From positions 23,055,798 to 23,119,797 of the forward strand of contig NC_031770.1 in NCBI RefSeq assembly GCF_001522545.3: a stretch of DNA of 64,000 bases, in the 5' to 3' direction. Every line of letters starts with the position of its first letter. Positions within the stretch are counted from its first letter, which is position 1. Shown here one piece after another: positions 1 through 11,149 of this stretch. A program made the translations under genes and the position numbers. Below the pieces are notes generated by a model. That model saw only the letters and a list, made by a program, of their open reading frames with translations, searched no databases and was not told where the DNA came from. This stretch comes from Parus major. Taxonomy: Eukaryota; Chordata; Aves; Passeriformes; Paridae.

Positions 1-320
1 AGAAGTGAGAGCTGTGTGAGGCAATGGGTGCTGCAGCTCTGCAAGGGGCTGCGCTGAGTGTTTGGCCCAGTCCAGCACCACATTGCCCTGGCTGGTCTGA
101 GGCTCAGAGCATCTCCAGGAGCTGCCCACTGTCTTGTGATGGTTTGATGGGGAGGTGATTCTAGCCCCACCACTGGGAACACGCTCCAGGCAATGAAACA
201 AGCACTGAGCAGAACCAACTTCAGCCTGATGTCCTGAGCGTTGCAGGGAGACATGCCAAGAGCTTTCATCTTCACTTAGTCCAAAATAAAATTGTGTTCT
301 ATTTTATTCTGTCTTGTCTG
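1..320 (+). other. Possible transcript 3' end with poly(A) signal
   Basis: This stretch is more GC-rich than what follows and ends in a canonical AATAAA hexamer at 285-290. A T/GT-rich stretch (about 293-320) follows, as expected downstream of a vertebrate cleavage site, so cleavage would fall near 300-312. No long open frame runs through it, so if transcribed it would be a 3' UTR or a noncoding RNA. AATAAA occurs often by chance in AT-rich DNA, and the upstream exon structure lies outside the window. Confidence 0.2.
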
Positions 321-350
321 AGCCTACTGCTTTATCCCAGCTCATTTTTC

Positions 351-1349
351 AGAGCTTTCTCTCCAACTTCAATGTGTCTTTTTAAGTAGAAAGCTGAGGT
401 CCCCTGCAATCAGCTTCAAACAGGTGGTCACAACTCACATCACATCTGGGAGAAATCTGTGGTGGAATTAGTAATACTGCCATGAGCATTCATTGCTGTG
501 AGACAAAGCCTGAAAACAAGCGGGTCCTGTTTCAAGCTGAGAAGTTCAGGTAAGTTTGTGTAAGGAGTGCAGGAGGTTGGATGGGCAGTGAGATGCTGGC
601 AAAGAATGTCAGGGAGGTACTATTTCACCATGAGATAAAGGAGTTCAGTGTAGTACAACTATTTGTTATTTGCCCAGCCTCTCACTGCTTCACTGAGGCA
701 TTTTGCTTAGCTCTTCTGCCATCCATGATCAAGTTTCCCATGAGATTTGTGGGAACGGCAGAGTAGGGGGCAGGGAGGACAGCAACTTGGCACAAAGGCA
801 GCTCTTCCTGTTGCAGTTACTGTCTGCAGTGTGGCAACCACAAGGACATTCACCTGGAGCAGGACCTAACCATGGTAGGTGCACAGTGAAGACCTTGTCC
901 CTGCCTCTGAAATCCACCTTATCAACTTGTACTAAGAGGATTTGTAATTCAAAGCATGTGGAAGGTGGTAGTGAATATCCAGAGATCATATTATGTTGCC
1001 TGTCAGGAAGTAATAATATGAACAGTGATGATGTGAACAGTGATGTTCAGATTTGGTAGGGAGAGCCTTATATTTTATTCTTTAGCACTAAATTCTATGA
1101 AAGCTTAACTACTACCTACTACTGGGGGTGGGGAGAGAAAAAATGGAGTGGCAAGACTGCTCACAAGTTTTTTTGATGAAAACATATCCTTAACCTTTTG
1201 GTCAAAATGTGAAATGGTGTTGAAAGAAATCAGACAGATTTGGGTTGACAGACTCATCTGAAGTTTTCACCAATTGACTGCAGAAAAAAAAAAAAAAGGA
1301 CTCAAAGAAGAAGAGGAACATTAGTGGAAAGCAGGCAGTATATAAAGAC
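351..1349. other. Non-genic sequence upstream of a CR1
   Basis: I recognise no gene here. A good acceptor-like sequence (CATTTTTCAG, ending at 350) and a good donor-like one (TTCAG then GTAAGTTTG at about 550) bracket about 200 bases, but all three forward frames contain stops, so only a noncoding exon would fit. An A-tract of about 14 bases lies near 1286-1299, shortly before the CR1 fragment. Confidence 0.3.
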
Positions 1350-1882
1350 TTTATATATTGCATTGGTGAGGCTGCACCTTGAGTGCTGTGTCCAGTTTTG
1401 GCCCCTCAGTTCAGTAAGGACATTGAGACGCTTGAGCACATCCAGAGGAGGCAACAAGGCTGGTGAGGGGCTTGGATCACAAGCCCTGTGAGGAACGACT
1501 GAGGGAGCTGGGGCTGTTGAGCCTGGAGAAAAGGAGACTCAGAGGTGACCTTATCACTCTCTACAGCTTCCTGAAAGGTGACTGCGGTCAGGTAGGGGTT
1601 GGTCTCTTTCTCCAGGCAACAACTGACAGAATGAGAGGACACAGTGTCAAGCTGCACCAAGGGAATATAGGTTGGATATTAGGAAAAGTTTTTTTACAGA
1701 AAGGGTGATGAAGTATTGGAATGGTCAGTCCAGGGAGGTGGTGGGGTCACCATCCCTGGATGTGTTTAAAAACAAACTGGATGTGGCACTTGGTGCCATG
1801 GCTTAGTTGAGATATTAGGGCATCAGTTGGACTCGATGATCTTGAAAGTCTCTTCCAACCTGGTCATTCTGTGATTCTGTGA
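1350..1882 (+). mobile_element. CR1 LINE, 5'-truncated 3' end
   Basis: This is the 3' terminal part of a chicken-repeat-1 retrotransposon in forward orientation. Recognisable family segments in order are: the 'GTGAGGCTGCACCTTGAG' stretch near 1365-1383; the 'GAGGAACGACTGAGGGAGCT' stretch near 1490-1510; 'GGAGAAAAGGAGACTCAG' near 1526; 'TTGGATATTAGGAAAAG' near 1672; and the closing 'ATTCTGTGATTCTGTG' octamer tail at about 1866-1881. CR1 copies normally lack target-site duplications and end in repeats of this octamer, and both hold here. Only the C-terminal/3' UTR part is present, it has scattered substitutions and no intact frame, so it is a dead copy. The 5' boundary is approximate. Confidence 0.93.
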
Positions 1883-1986
1883 CTTCATAGTTATACTCTG
1901 CTTAATGTTTTTTGAGATGTGATCATTGAATCCTTTTATTTTTGGTCATGAAAATATATTTTTTCCTTTCTCTTTGTTTTAAGCAG

Positions 1987-2101
1987 GAGTGAAACATGTT
2001 GGGCTGCCCTCCTCTAGAGGTCCCAGGGCATGCAGAGTCCCTGTCCTTCCATCAACACAGACATGGGCCTCTACATTTGAACTCCAACAAGTTTCTTGCA
2101 A
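1987..2101 (+). other. Exon-like segment, 115 nt, frame open
   Basis: A long pyrimidine tract (about 1955-1980) leads into AAGCAG, an acceptor ending at 1986. After 115 bases comes TTGCAA followed by GTAAGTAC, a strong donor starting at 2102. One of three frames (skipping two bases) is open across all 37 codons; the other two contain stops. The peptide matches no family I recognise. It could be a cassette exon, a lncRNA exon, or chance pairing of two splice-like motifs. Confidence 0.22.
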
Positions 2102-5100
2102 GTAAGTACAAGGGAATTTTTTCTTAATTGGAATGGATGCTTTTAAGAGGTGCATTTAAAAAATGTGAAGGAAACAAGATGTTGTGTTGCTTCCCTTTGT
2201 CGCTGCGTACAGTCAACAATTGGCTTTGTGTAATAGGTGCCCCACTTCTCTGCAAACTGATGGGAAATATAATTCAGTAGGAGCCACTCTCATTATGAAA
2301 CTATCTTTGATGTCAAGCCAGAGGGAAAACAACACATTTATTGGGAATTGTGGCTTTTAAACAAAAAATCCTTGCTAACCACAGTTTTTCAGCAAATGAC
2401 TGGGAGGCTGAGAAGGAAGACTAAACTATCCAGTGGCTACTTGAAATGATAAAATCAGAACCTGATCTTACTTAGCTTGATTTTACCAGTGTAGATCAGT
2501 TAATCTTGATTTATGTTCACGTAAAACAGTATCAGACTGTTAGATTTCCAAGTATCTATGGAGGAGGAACTCAGTAAAACCTACCCCTTGGACCTAAATG
2601 TTTGAGCCATATAAGTGAGGAAAAATACACTGATTTTCCCATATGTACATGACCATGTGAGCACGTGTAGGTTTCTGTGAAATTTAAAGAATAACACAAA
2701 GACTTATCTTTCTTTTAGATGGAAGCTTTAACAAGATACAGAAAATTAAAGACATATTATTTAATAAGTAACACCAGGAAGAGAATATGAATTCTACACA
2801 TATTTAATAGTATTTAATAGGTATAATGCTATTTCTTTATGCCAGCTTCAAGTATGCCCCAAGAACAAGTTCCAGTTTTCAATACTACAAGTACCTGGCA
2901 TGTATGACGATAATGGTACAAATTGGTATTTATGAATTACAGCTTTCCATAAATAGAGGAGAAAGAATGCAGAGTAGCCAGTCAGACAAATAGATGACCA
3001 GGGGCACAATGGCACTTTTAGAACTGGGTGTATTTAATGTTTTATACAAGACCTTGGGTTTGTGTGAGTTCATGACCTATGAAAAACCTCATATGACTTA
3101 CTGGCAGGTACTGCCTCATTCTTGGGCACAAGTTGTTGATCAGCATGCATGCTACTATTTCTACATATTTTTCCATCCTGTCCTTTAACCACCATGAGAT
3201 ACAAACCTAAAGCCCATTTAAAGAACAAGAACGCTTCAATTAAATGTCAGGTTTTGATTTGTACATGGCTCTGATTTGTGATTCATTATAGAACTTTGGT
3301 CAATGACAGCTCTTAAGTAGAAAGAATATTACAGAGGCAAAAAATAATGCACATTCACGCAGTGAATTTGTGAACAGACTCTGCACTGTTTCCCTGGAGA
3401 ACTGAAAAGTTTAATGACTTAGATTATGGGTCAAAGTGGCAGATGTGAAAAGAAGTCACCATTTTGCTGCTTTACATTGCAACATATGTTCCATGGCCTA
3501 TAATTATTCTGATATACAGTCCATTTCTTAGAGACTGAGCTCCTGGAATTTTGTATTCATAGGTGAACAAATTCCTCTTTGCCTCTTTTTACCAGCTACT
3601 AAAGAGTAGGAGTAAAAGAGAGCTCTATGGGTATAATAATACTCTTGTAATTCAGAAACCAGGGTAGCTGTGGTGCAGTTGGTTCTGCCTGGTTTCTAGG
3701 CGGTAACAATCAATGGACAAGAATTGGTGGCTAAAGTTAGCAGTAATTCCAAGCTGGACGATGAAGCTAACCACAAATATCACTGGATGGCAAACATGTC
3801 TCATTCTAAAAGTAATAGGAAAGGGACATGAGAACTATATAGTAAAAAAGGTGAAACAAAACTAGAAATACCATTTTTATAATAATTGCATAATTTGCTG
3901 TGGGGGAAAACCAAATATGCAGTCAAAAAACTCCACCCTACATCTCAGGGGGAGATTAACTCTTACCTCTCTGAAGTCACCAGCCCATGTAATGCCAGTT
4001 CACAGTTTCTTCAGTACCCTTTGCATTTATTTCTCTCCAGATTTCAGTCCTCCCATTCTAGCTCTGACATGGTGGGCTCCTTGTGTGTGGCAGAAGGAGA
4101 CTGAAGCAATGCTGTGACTGCTCAGCCAGCCTTGGTTCTTGCCTTATGTTGCAATTCTCTCACCATAGAACATGCCTTCAGCTTGTCTGGGATAATTTCA
4201 GTATGTAAACTTAGTGTTCCTAATAAAAAATACTACAGACTGTTTCCTTATGATGAGATAAAGCACCCTCCAATGCCATCTAGTGATGCTGATAGAATCT
4301 TATTTAAAAGCCCAAACCTTGTGCATTCCAAGTAAATGTTACGTGTGTGTTTACCATGAAGTATAGTTATATACTTTTCAGAGCAAACCTAGAACAGGTT
4401 TTTCTTCAATTAATTTCAGCAGTTTTTACTAATTTACTTAGGTAAATTCCTATACACTTGTATATGGCCTTCTTTTTTCTTTATAAATTGCTGGGTGATG
4501 TAAGAGGCAGCTGAATCTGCTCCATCTCTCACCTGGGACCTTGGTGCCATATGCCATGTTCATTGCCCTTTATTCAAACTCTACCACAGGGCAGTGTGAA
4601 GCTGTCTGTTCAGTACCTTCCAAGGGGCACAAAGCTCACTTTAAAGCACAGCTCCAAATGCAGAATCCTACTAAAAAATCCTAGTAATTTTAAAAAGTGC
4701 ACATTGTTTATTGCAGCAAACCAATGGCATCAAATTTCTGTTGCTATGTCCTTTCGAAGCTGTTGAGGCTGATAAGATTTCATGCAGCCACAGAAAATCT
4801 GGAGAAGGGAACACAGAGAGGATGGAGAAAGGAATGGCAAATTTGCTGTGTTTAATGTATTGGACACCATCTGTATTTTATTCAAATAGGGTTATATATT
4901 TTGTGAAAATAAAAACCAGCCTCATGAGTCAGTGTGTGCAAGGCAGTCACTTGAATATATATAATGGGAAACATGTTTTAGGCTGGAAGTTGCAAAGGGA
5001 AATCAAATGTTTGAAGTGTCAAAGTTGGAAAAATATAAAATACGCCTGACACCGTAGCTATTGAAGCCAAAATGAATAAATCATCATCTCAGGAAAGAAA

Positions 5101-6163
5101 ACCCCACCAAGTTCTTGGCTATAACCTTCATTTTCCTACACTCAAATAAAATTACATACAACCTGATAATTTAACCAGACTTGTCAATAAGAACTGATGG
5201 CTTCAGCAGACACTATCACTTCATGCTTCAGTATAGACTTCAGAAGCATCCAGTAATTTATCCAAGAAATAAATTTAATGTCAAACTTGTCTCTTCAAGT
5301 TGATAGATAGAAGAACCTTACGCAGTGGAGATGATGTGAAATATGCCATATTGCAGAACACTAGAGTAAAATTAAATTAATGCCAGCTCAGTAGTTTATT
5401 CCCCACATACAGCTTTTCCTGAGAAGTTATATAAGAAGTATTTTAGCATCTTTCTAAGTAGTGCAAGCTTGACTTCCAAGAAGGAATTTGAGAGAAACTT
5501 TGAGGTTACAATATTAGGAGCCTGTGTTTACACTCCAGTTTCTGTTGCAGTCTCAGTATTGATTCTGGTCAAGTTTTAAGCCATTTTCTCTTCACAATAG
5601 GCTCAGTGTCAGAATGTGATTTGCAAACATATTAAGACCTATCTGTGCCTGTGGGAGATTTACTGGGACATGGTGTTTTCTGGCTTTGTGTGCATCAAGG
5701 TTTTATCTATAACAAACAAAGCAGCCTGATGGAGAGATGAGAGATGTTTTAGCTGCATTTTGGCATGCAATTATTTAGGCAAACTGAGGTCATTAATTTA
5801 CTGTTTTAGATGCATTCATTCCTGTTTATTTATTTGTCAGAAGGAATAGCCCCTGAAAATTGCAAATCAAACTAATGATTACTTTTTATTTGCTGAAAAT
5901 AACCTAGCTGGCCTTTTACTTGCTAAAAATATGTAAATTGGCCTAAAGCTCCTGCAGTGTAAAGCCTGAACTGAATGCATCAGGGAGGGAGTGATCAGCA
6001 CTGGGTACAGCATCCCAAATCTCCCTTTCCCTCTGGCCCTACACAAAAGGCTTTTCTTACCCACTTAGGTTCCATATAGATCACAGAGGACCACGGTCCC
6101 CCAGGGAGTTGTCACAGTGCTCCACCTACTCTGTTCTCTCTAATTTCTGTCCCTTTTTTCCAG

Positions 6164-6510
6164 CTGTGACCCAGAGAGAACAGTGCAGCTTCTTGACCAT
6201 GGCTTCACCCTGTGAGAACAGCCCAGCTTTGCCTCATGGATTACATTTGGGTGTGTAGACTTGTCCTGAATGGTGCCAGGTAGCAAACTGAGCAGATGAC
6301 ACAAACTCCAGTTCCTTACCATGCACTAAGCAGCAGCTGGATTTCGAAAGGTCACATGAAGTTTGGGATCCAAAGCTGTGGTGACACTGAGAGTCTGTCA
6401 TGCAGGCAACTTTCATCTGCTCCAAAATGGCCTTGCTGGGGCTGACTAATCAGCCAGTAACCCCAGCTGTGGTGTCTGACAGTGTCCAGCAATTGACCTC
6501 GAGGGGAAGA
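6164..6510 (+). other. Weak exon-like interval
   Basis: A pyrimidine-rich acceptor-like sequence (CCCTTTTTTCCAG) ends at 6163 and a donor-like GTAAGTAC begins near 6511. No single frame is open for the whole interval and I recognise no product. At about 350 bases it is longer than a typical internal exon. The pairing may be chance. Confidence 0.08.
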
Positions 6511-6957
6511 GTAAGTACAGACCTGACCTTTCCTCTCAGAGCCTCCTCCTCTCTGTCAGGCAGCCGATCAGGATGTCCACGAGCTTAAATTATTAAACCA
6601 TCTCCAGACTTTGTCTGTGAGAGTGTTATATCGCTTCTCTTGGCATCTGTGGCAGGACCAGTACCTCCTATTTTGAAAATAAGTTCTTCAGCTTAGTCTT
6701 GGTGCATATGCAGCAGCAGAAAATTGTTGCTCTGCAACTAAGTGCTTTTGCACTGGTACGATATCTTAATTAAATCTACAAATGAAGCACGTCTTTGGTG
6801 TTTTCAGCATTTTTTTTTCTCTGTGAATCACTTTCAAAATTTGTTTGTTTGTCAGCCAGAAATGCTGTCCAAGGGAAATTGGAAACTGTGCTCAGCTTAG
6901 AATCTTGATACTAGCAGGTACAGTCCACACAAGGCCATTTAAAACATTTGTTAACCT

Positions 6958-6982
6958 CCCCCCCACCCCCCCACCCCCCCCC
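6958..6982 (-). other. G-quadruplex / i-motif candidate C-tract
   Basis: Three cytosine runs of 7, 7 and 9 bases are separated by single A bases at 6965 and 6973. The minus strand therefore carries G7-T-G7-T-G9. Four guanine stacks of three fit easily because the longest run can supply two. Single-base loops favour a stable parallel quadruplex. A promoter role is not shown. Confidence 0.6.
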
Positions 6983-8088
6983 AAAGAAGGTAGGGTTTTT
7001 CACCACCTTGGAAGGTTAATTTTAATGTCTATCAGTGGATATTTCTACACACAGATCAGAATCACTCATTTCTCTCCTCAACAGTTAGTTCAGAAAGTTT
7101 CTGAAAGCACTTCTGCTAATGGAACTAAAAGAGGGTACAATACTGCAGTCTTTTTGGCATATATCACTATTGCATAGACCTGGACTAAGCAGTGAGTTTC
7201 TGATTTTTCTAGGCATAGTTTGTAAAAACAATTGAGATTCGGTGTGATCCAACACTGTAGTGCAGGATCTCCAACCTCAGTTTTTGAGTTCTTGTCCACA
7301 ATTACCTTGTTGAACTAATTCAGGAATTATGGTTAGGTAACTGAACTCTGAATTTGGACTATTAACTTCAGATCACTGTGTGGAAATTAGATGTCTACTG
7401 AGTATATGTTTTTTAAAATAATGCTGTTTGAAAGGCCAAGTTTTAAAGCATGTCCAAAAGTTTCTTTTTTGAGGTTACCTGTTATTTAAATGTACTTACT
7501 TGAAGACATTTATATGCAGGAAATTGCTTTCCAATCTCTAGTTGCACTTAATGTGACAAACTCGACAAGCTCAGCAATCAAAGGCATTAGTTACCCTGCT
7601 TCATATGCTGAATACCTGTGCTGTAAATGAACATAAGAGATCTGATCCTCTTTTCAATCTGGGTGAAGATTTTCTAAACAATTCTTTATCTCTAAATGTC
7701 TAAGTTTCACAGATGTATTTATCCAGCTTTCTGGTAAATGTAGAAGACTACTAAGAACTAAATACAAAGGAATTGGATGACATGAGACACCCTTACTCTT
7801 TCTTGAAAGCAACCCTTGAGAATAACTTGCATGTTATCTCCAAACCAGAAAATACTTGAGAAAAAGTGCAGAAAAGAGATGAGGAGGAGAGAGCAAAGCC
7901 TGCCTACTTTCCCGTAACTGTTGTGTTCACTTGTGGAATTCAACTCAAAAATCTTACCTCTTACATGTGACGTACATGAGAGGCAAAGGAGGTGTAAGAC
8001 ATTAACATTCCAGCTTCTTCAACTTGCCTTTCTTCCTCTTTTTGGTTTCTTACTCTCTATCAAAGCAACACTGTTATTTTTATACTGC

Positions 8089-8148
8089 AGTTGTGTGTGA
8101 ATTCATGACGTAAGTTGGAGTTGCATGTGAATTGATGACTTAAATTTG
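8089..8148. repeat. Tandem duplication, 2 x 30 bp
   Basis: Two adjacent 30-base units, 8089-8118 and 8119-8148, align without gaps at 24 of 30 positions. Each holds a bZIP-like core: TGACGTAA (CRE/PAR-type) at about 8106-8113 in the first, and TGACTTAA in the second. The six differences show the duplication is old. Confidence 0.7.
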
Positions 8149-8689
8149 TTTTGTCATAGAAAGGTCAAATTCCTCCTGCAGCCCATCCTTTCTGAACAGG
8201 ACTGCAAAACGTAGGCTCCTCTGCTCTCAGGCAAGTCCCAGCAAAATACAAACAAAGCTTTTGACTTCAGCATGCCTGCTCTTATGAATAAGGCCTGTAA
8301 GATGCAGCCTGTACATTCCAAATTGCCTCCTTTTTTTTCTTCCATTCACACCAGGGATTAATATCTATGGGAGGCTTTTGTGAAGCCGTCATCCTCTTGC
8401 CCTTCCACAGCCCAGCAGTAGCTGTGATTTCAAGGATGCAGATGGATTCTTTTTCTCTGTATTGCCCTTTGTAAAACAGCCCGTTTGTTGAACTTTGGGA
8501 AACTGAAAATTTGCTTCTAGCCTGTAATTTAAAGTCCTGAATTGCCTTTATTGGAATTCTGATGGAAGGCCTGAGAGCCAGGGCTTTTCACTTCCCACTG
8601 CCTGTTGATACTTCTCTGCCCTCTGTCAAAATTTCAAAATTAGAGAATGGCACTGGCTGCAGAATACAAGCTGTCCATCAGCTCACCTA

Positions 8690-8800
8690 AGAAATGATGC
8701 ATTGAATATTCATTGTTCCCTCTTGCAAAATGTCATTTTTCCATGAGTACAGCTTAAAGCAGTTCAGAGAATGCATTTGCATAAACCATTTGTCAGAAAC
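8690..8800 (+). promoter_or_regulatory. SOX/POU motif cluster, enhancer-like
   Basis: Within about 100 bases there is a 10-bp palindrome TGAATATTCA (8703-8712), a SOX-type CATTGTT (8711-8717), an ATGCAT (8771-8776) and an exact octamer ATTTGCAT (8775-8782). SOX and POU proteins commonly act together on vertebrate enhancers. No conservation or chromatin evidence is available, so regulation is inferred from motifs only. Confidence 0.2.
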
Positions 8801-9263
8801 AGAAGACTCTTTGTGAAGAACTATTAAGAAACCACATAATCTACTTTTCTGTTCTTATGCAAGTTCCAGGGAGAAGACAGAGCTCCTTTGTAAACAGAAT
8901 CTAAATACAAGTGCTGGGTATGTTTTTTCTGCAATCAAAATTCCATAAATAATAAAATTGGAGTTCAAAACCAGAAGTACCTGAAATTGTTAAATGTAAT
9001 GTTAATGATTTCCTGGCAGTATATGAGATTCAGAAAGTTTAACACTATTAACACCCATGCTATTTTGACTGAACTGAACTCTCCCTCTGCAGTTCTGCTA
9101 AATAAAGCTGTAATTAATCTGCAATACAAATTTGGATATCTCCAGTTCCTGGGGAAAAGCATTTTTATAATACATATGGGGAAGCTGATTCTGTAAATTC
9201 GGTTGTGGGTTTTAATAGCCTTCATAATTCATTGCTGTCTCAATGATTTTCTGCATTTATTAC
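8801..9263. other. Non-genic AT-rich stretch
   Basis: Nothing recognisable beyond short open frames on both strands. The last 20-25 bases form a good acceptor sequence (TTTATTACCTGTCAG, ending at 9270) for the exon-like segment that follows. Confidence 0.4.
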
Positions 9264-9418
9264 CTGTCAGAGCCCTTTTGTCAAGATAGGTGGCCTTGAA
9301 GGCTGCTTTTTTAATGGTACCACCTTTCCTCCTTAAGGTTTCATTGCCCTTCTCCAGTAGCTGATCTCGTGCACACTTAAAGAGGCCCTCCAGCACCTCC
9401 AAGATCACACGGATTGGG
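9264..9418 (-). other. Coding-like segment with exon signals
   Basis: On the plus strand, 9271-9418 (148 nt) is framed by a textbook acceptor (TTATTACCTGTCAG ending 9270) and donor (ATTGGG then GTAAGTAAG from 9419), but all plus frames have stops. On the minus strand the same bases are fully open, and the codons look coding-like (many GAG, CTG, AAG, GTG, ATC), giving a peptide with ILEVLEGLF and KCARDQLLEKGNETLRRK stretches. The minus frame ends at a donor-like ACAG/GTAATA at 9264/9263, but I see no clear minus acceptor. I do not recognise the protein. Options are a lncRNA exon on the plus strand, a real minus-strand exon with an unusual acceptor, or an exon or retrocopy remnant. Confidence 0.28.
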
Positions 9419-10370
9419 GTAAGTAAGCCAGATAAGTAAAGGCAAACAAAGCCCAAGTGTGGCACACTGAGCAGCCAAAGAGATTACTGCTCATGCGATT
9501 AACATCTTTTCATGCCCCTTCTCCCACCGCAAGATGGTCTTGTTTCCTTTTCACTGGACAACACAGTTCAAGTATTTACTTGTTGCATTTCCCCACAGTG
9601 AATTACTCAGGCGTTTCTAGCATTCCCTGGGAGCCCCTCCCGTGCCTGGCTGTGCTGCAGAGGGAGGTGCAGGGGCAGTGCTGCTCAGCGGGGAGGCACT
9701 GCCAAAAAAGCTCTGCATGTGCTCTGCTAGGCAGTCTTGGCAGAGAGCACATTTGTGTAATCTACTTCTGTTTTTATTAATGGATAACTCCTTGCTTGAA
9801 ATGAAATATGAAACCTTTGCAGATAACGTGTGACCTTGGTGCAGGGTGACAGTCATTTGGACTAGCAGAATGCAGCCAGTTACCTGCAATTATTATCAAC
9901 AGAAGTCATATGGACTAATTATATGTCACCTTTACTCCCAGAGTACAGGTTTGCTGCCAGCATTCATTTACACTGGCCAGCCATGTAGGTGCTGAGTGCC
10001 TCCTGATACCAGGCAAAGTCACAGTGCCCTGGTGTTTCCTGGGGCACTGCTGGACCTGGCTGGAAGCCTCACAACACTGTTTTCTCTGAGCCTGGTTTTC
10101 CAGCTGATTACATTCCAGAAGCCAAAGAGAAAATAAATAAATTGATAAAGTTAAAAAGAATAAAAAAGAAAGGGAAAAATATTTGAAGTACCTAACAGGG
10201 GAGGTCTGGTTGAAATCCCCTGCATTTAAATGATTATATGATATTTTATAATTGTATAACAATTCTAGATCCAGCACAGCACCCATACAGCAAATGCTCC
10301 ATGTGACTGCACTGCACAGCAGGCTAAGCCTAAGCTTAAGTAGATAGAAATACTCTTCACTATTCACCTC

Positions 10371-10618
10371 TTACAGTACCTCCCAGATTTGGGCCTCAAA
10401 TCCTTGATCCATCAACTTCTTAGCTGCACCAAATAACACACATTCAGCAAGAGGAACTGAGATTGCTGTTCCTTGGGAGCTAAGGATAATAGTTCCTATT
10501 GAATTCTGCAAATGTCCTCCCTGGATTTGAAATTGATTTATTTGGCTCACAGCTGTTTGGTGTTTGCTTTCCATAACGTTTGTATGATCAGACTTGACCA
10601 TCTGAAATATCTGCAGAA
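10371..10618 (-). other. Open minus frame, possible exon
   Basis: On the minus strand, about 85 codons are open, ending Glu-Val-Leu-stop at 10371. A splice donor-like GTAAGAGG overlaps that stop, so an exon could instead end just before it. Acceptor-like AGs precede the frame (CTTTCTGCAG near 10611). The peptide contains SSQGTAISVPLAECVLFGAA and KKLMDQGFEAQIWEV; I do not recognise it. It lies about 950 bases upstream (in minus sense) of the coding-like segment at 9264-9418, so both could belong to one minus-strand transcript. A run of this length is also expected by chance somewhere in 64 kb. Confidence 0.2.
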
Positions 10619-11149
10619 AGCGGATTACTGGAAAACTTAAGGAAACACATTTCGACTTTAACTTTAAATGATACCTTCTGGATGTATTGGTTCACAGATT
10701 CAGTGCTGAAGCAGAGCCAAATCAACCCTAGGCCTTTTCACCAGTCTCTATGCAGCACAACCCAAATGCACTTGTCAGTGACTCCAGTCAAAAGTTAAAA
10801 GGGTATCTGAGAGAGTGGATTGAGCTGTGATTGAAATGCACACGATGAGAAAAGACGCAAATTTCATCCAAGTCTTACAGGATTCTTGCAATCCTGACCG
10901 AGGCTACAGGTAATTTTTCCTGTGGGATTTTGCACTCCAAGATGTGTGTGCATCCCATGCCTTCTTCTGTCTCTTTCCCCGTCTTCCTGTGCTCCCTCAT
11001 GTTGCTATTGCCCCTGGTGGGATGTGCCAGTGTGTGGTGAGAGCAGATTTAAAACTGTCCACCAACCTCCTTTACCAAGCCAACCAAGGAGCAAACCAAT
11101 GCAAATCAGAATAGCATTTGGTGGAAACAGGAATTGTTTAATTGTAGCT
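10619..11149. other. Non-genic stretch
   Basis: No gene, RNA gene or repeat is recognised between the minus open frame and the CR1 fragment. The bases just before the CR1 show no tail or target-site duplication, as usual for CR1. Confidence 0.4.

Larger units (their letters stand above)
1883..8088. other. Long AT-rich single-copy stretch
   Basis: I see no recognisable gene, RNA gene or interspersed repeat here beyond the entries listed separately. Open frames stay under about 115 codons and show no known domain. A 10-bp unit TATTTAATAG is repeated twice at 2801-2820. Stretches such as 2195-2400 and 5630-5830 look like slowly evolving unique DNA with homeobox-type ATTA cores, but the sequence alone cannot show conservation. 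Confidence 0.5.

Noticed and set aside
9915..10367. 150-codon minus-strand frame with a hydrophobic run
   Set aside because: The hydrophobic run comes from A-rich plus-strand DNA near 10130-10190; composition is unlike coding sequence and no start context or domain is seen.
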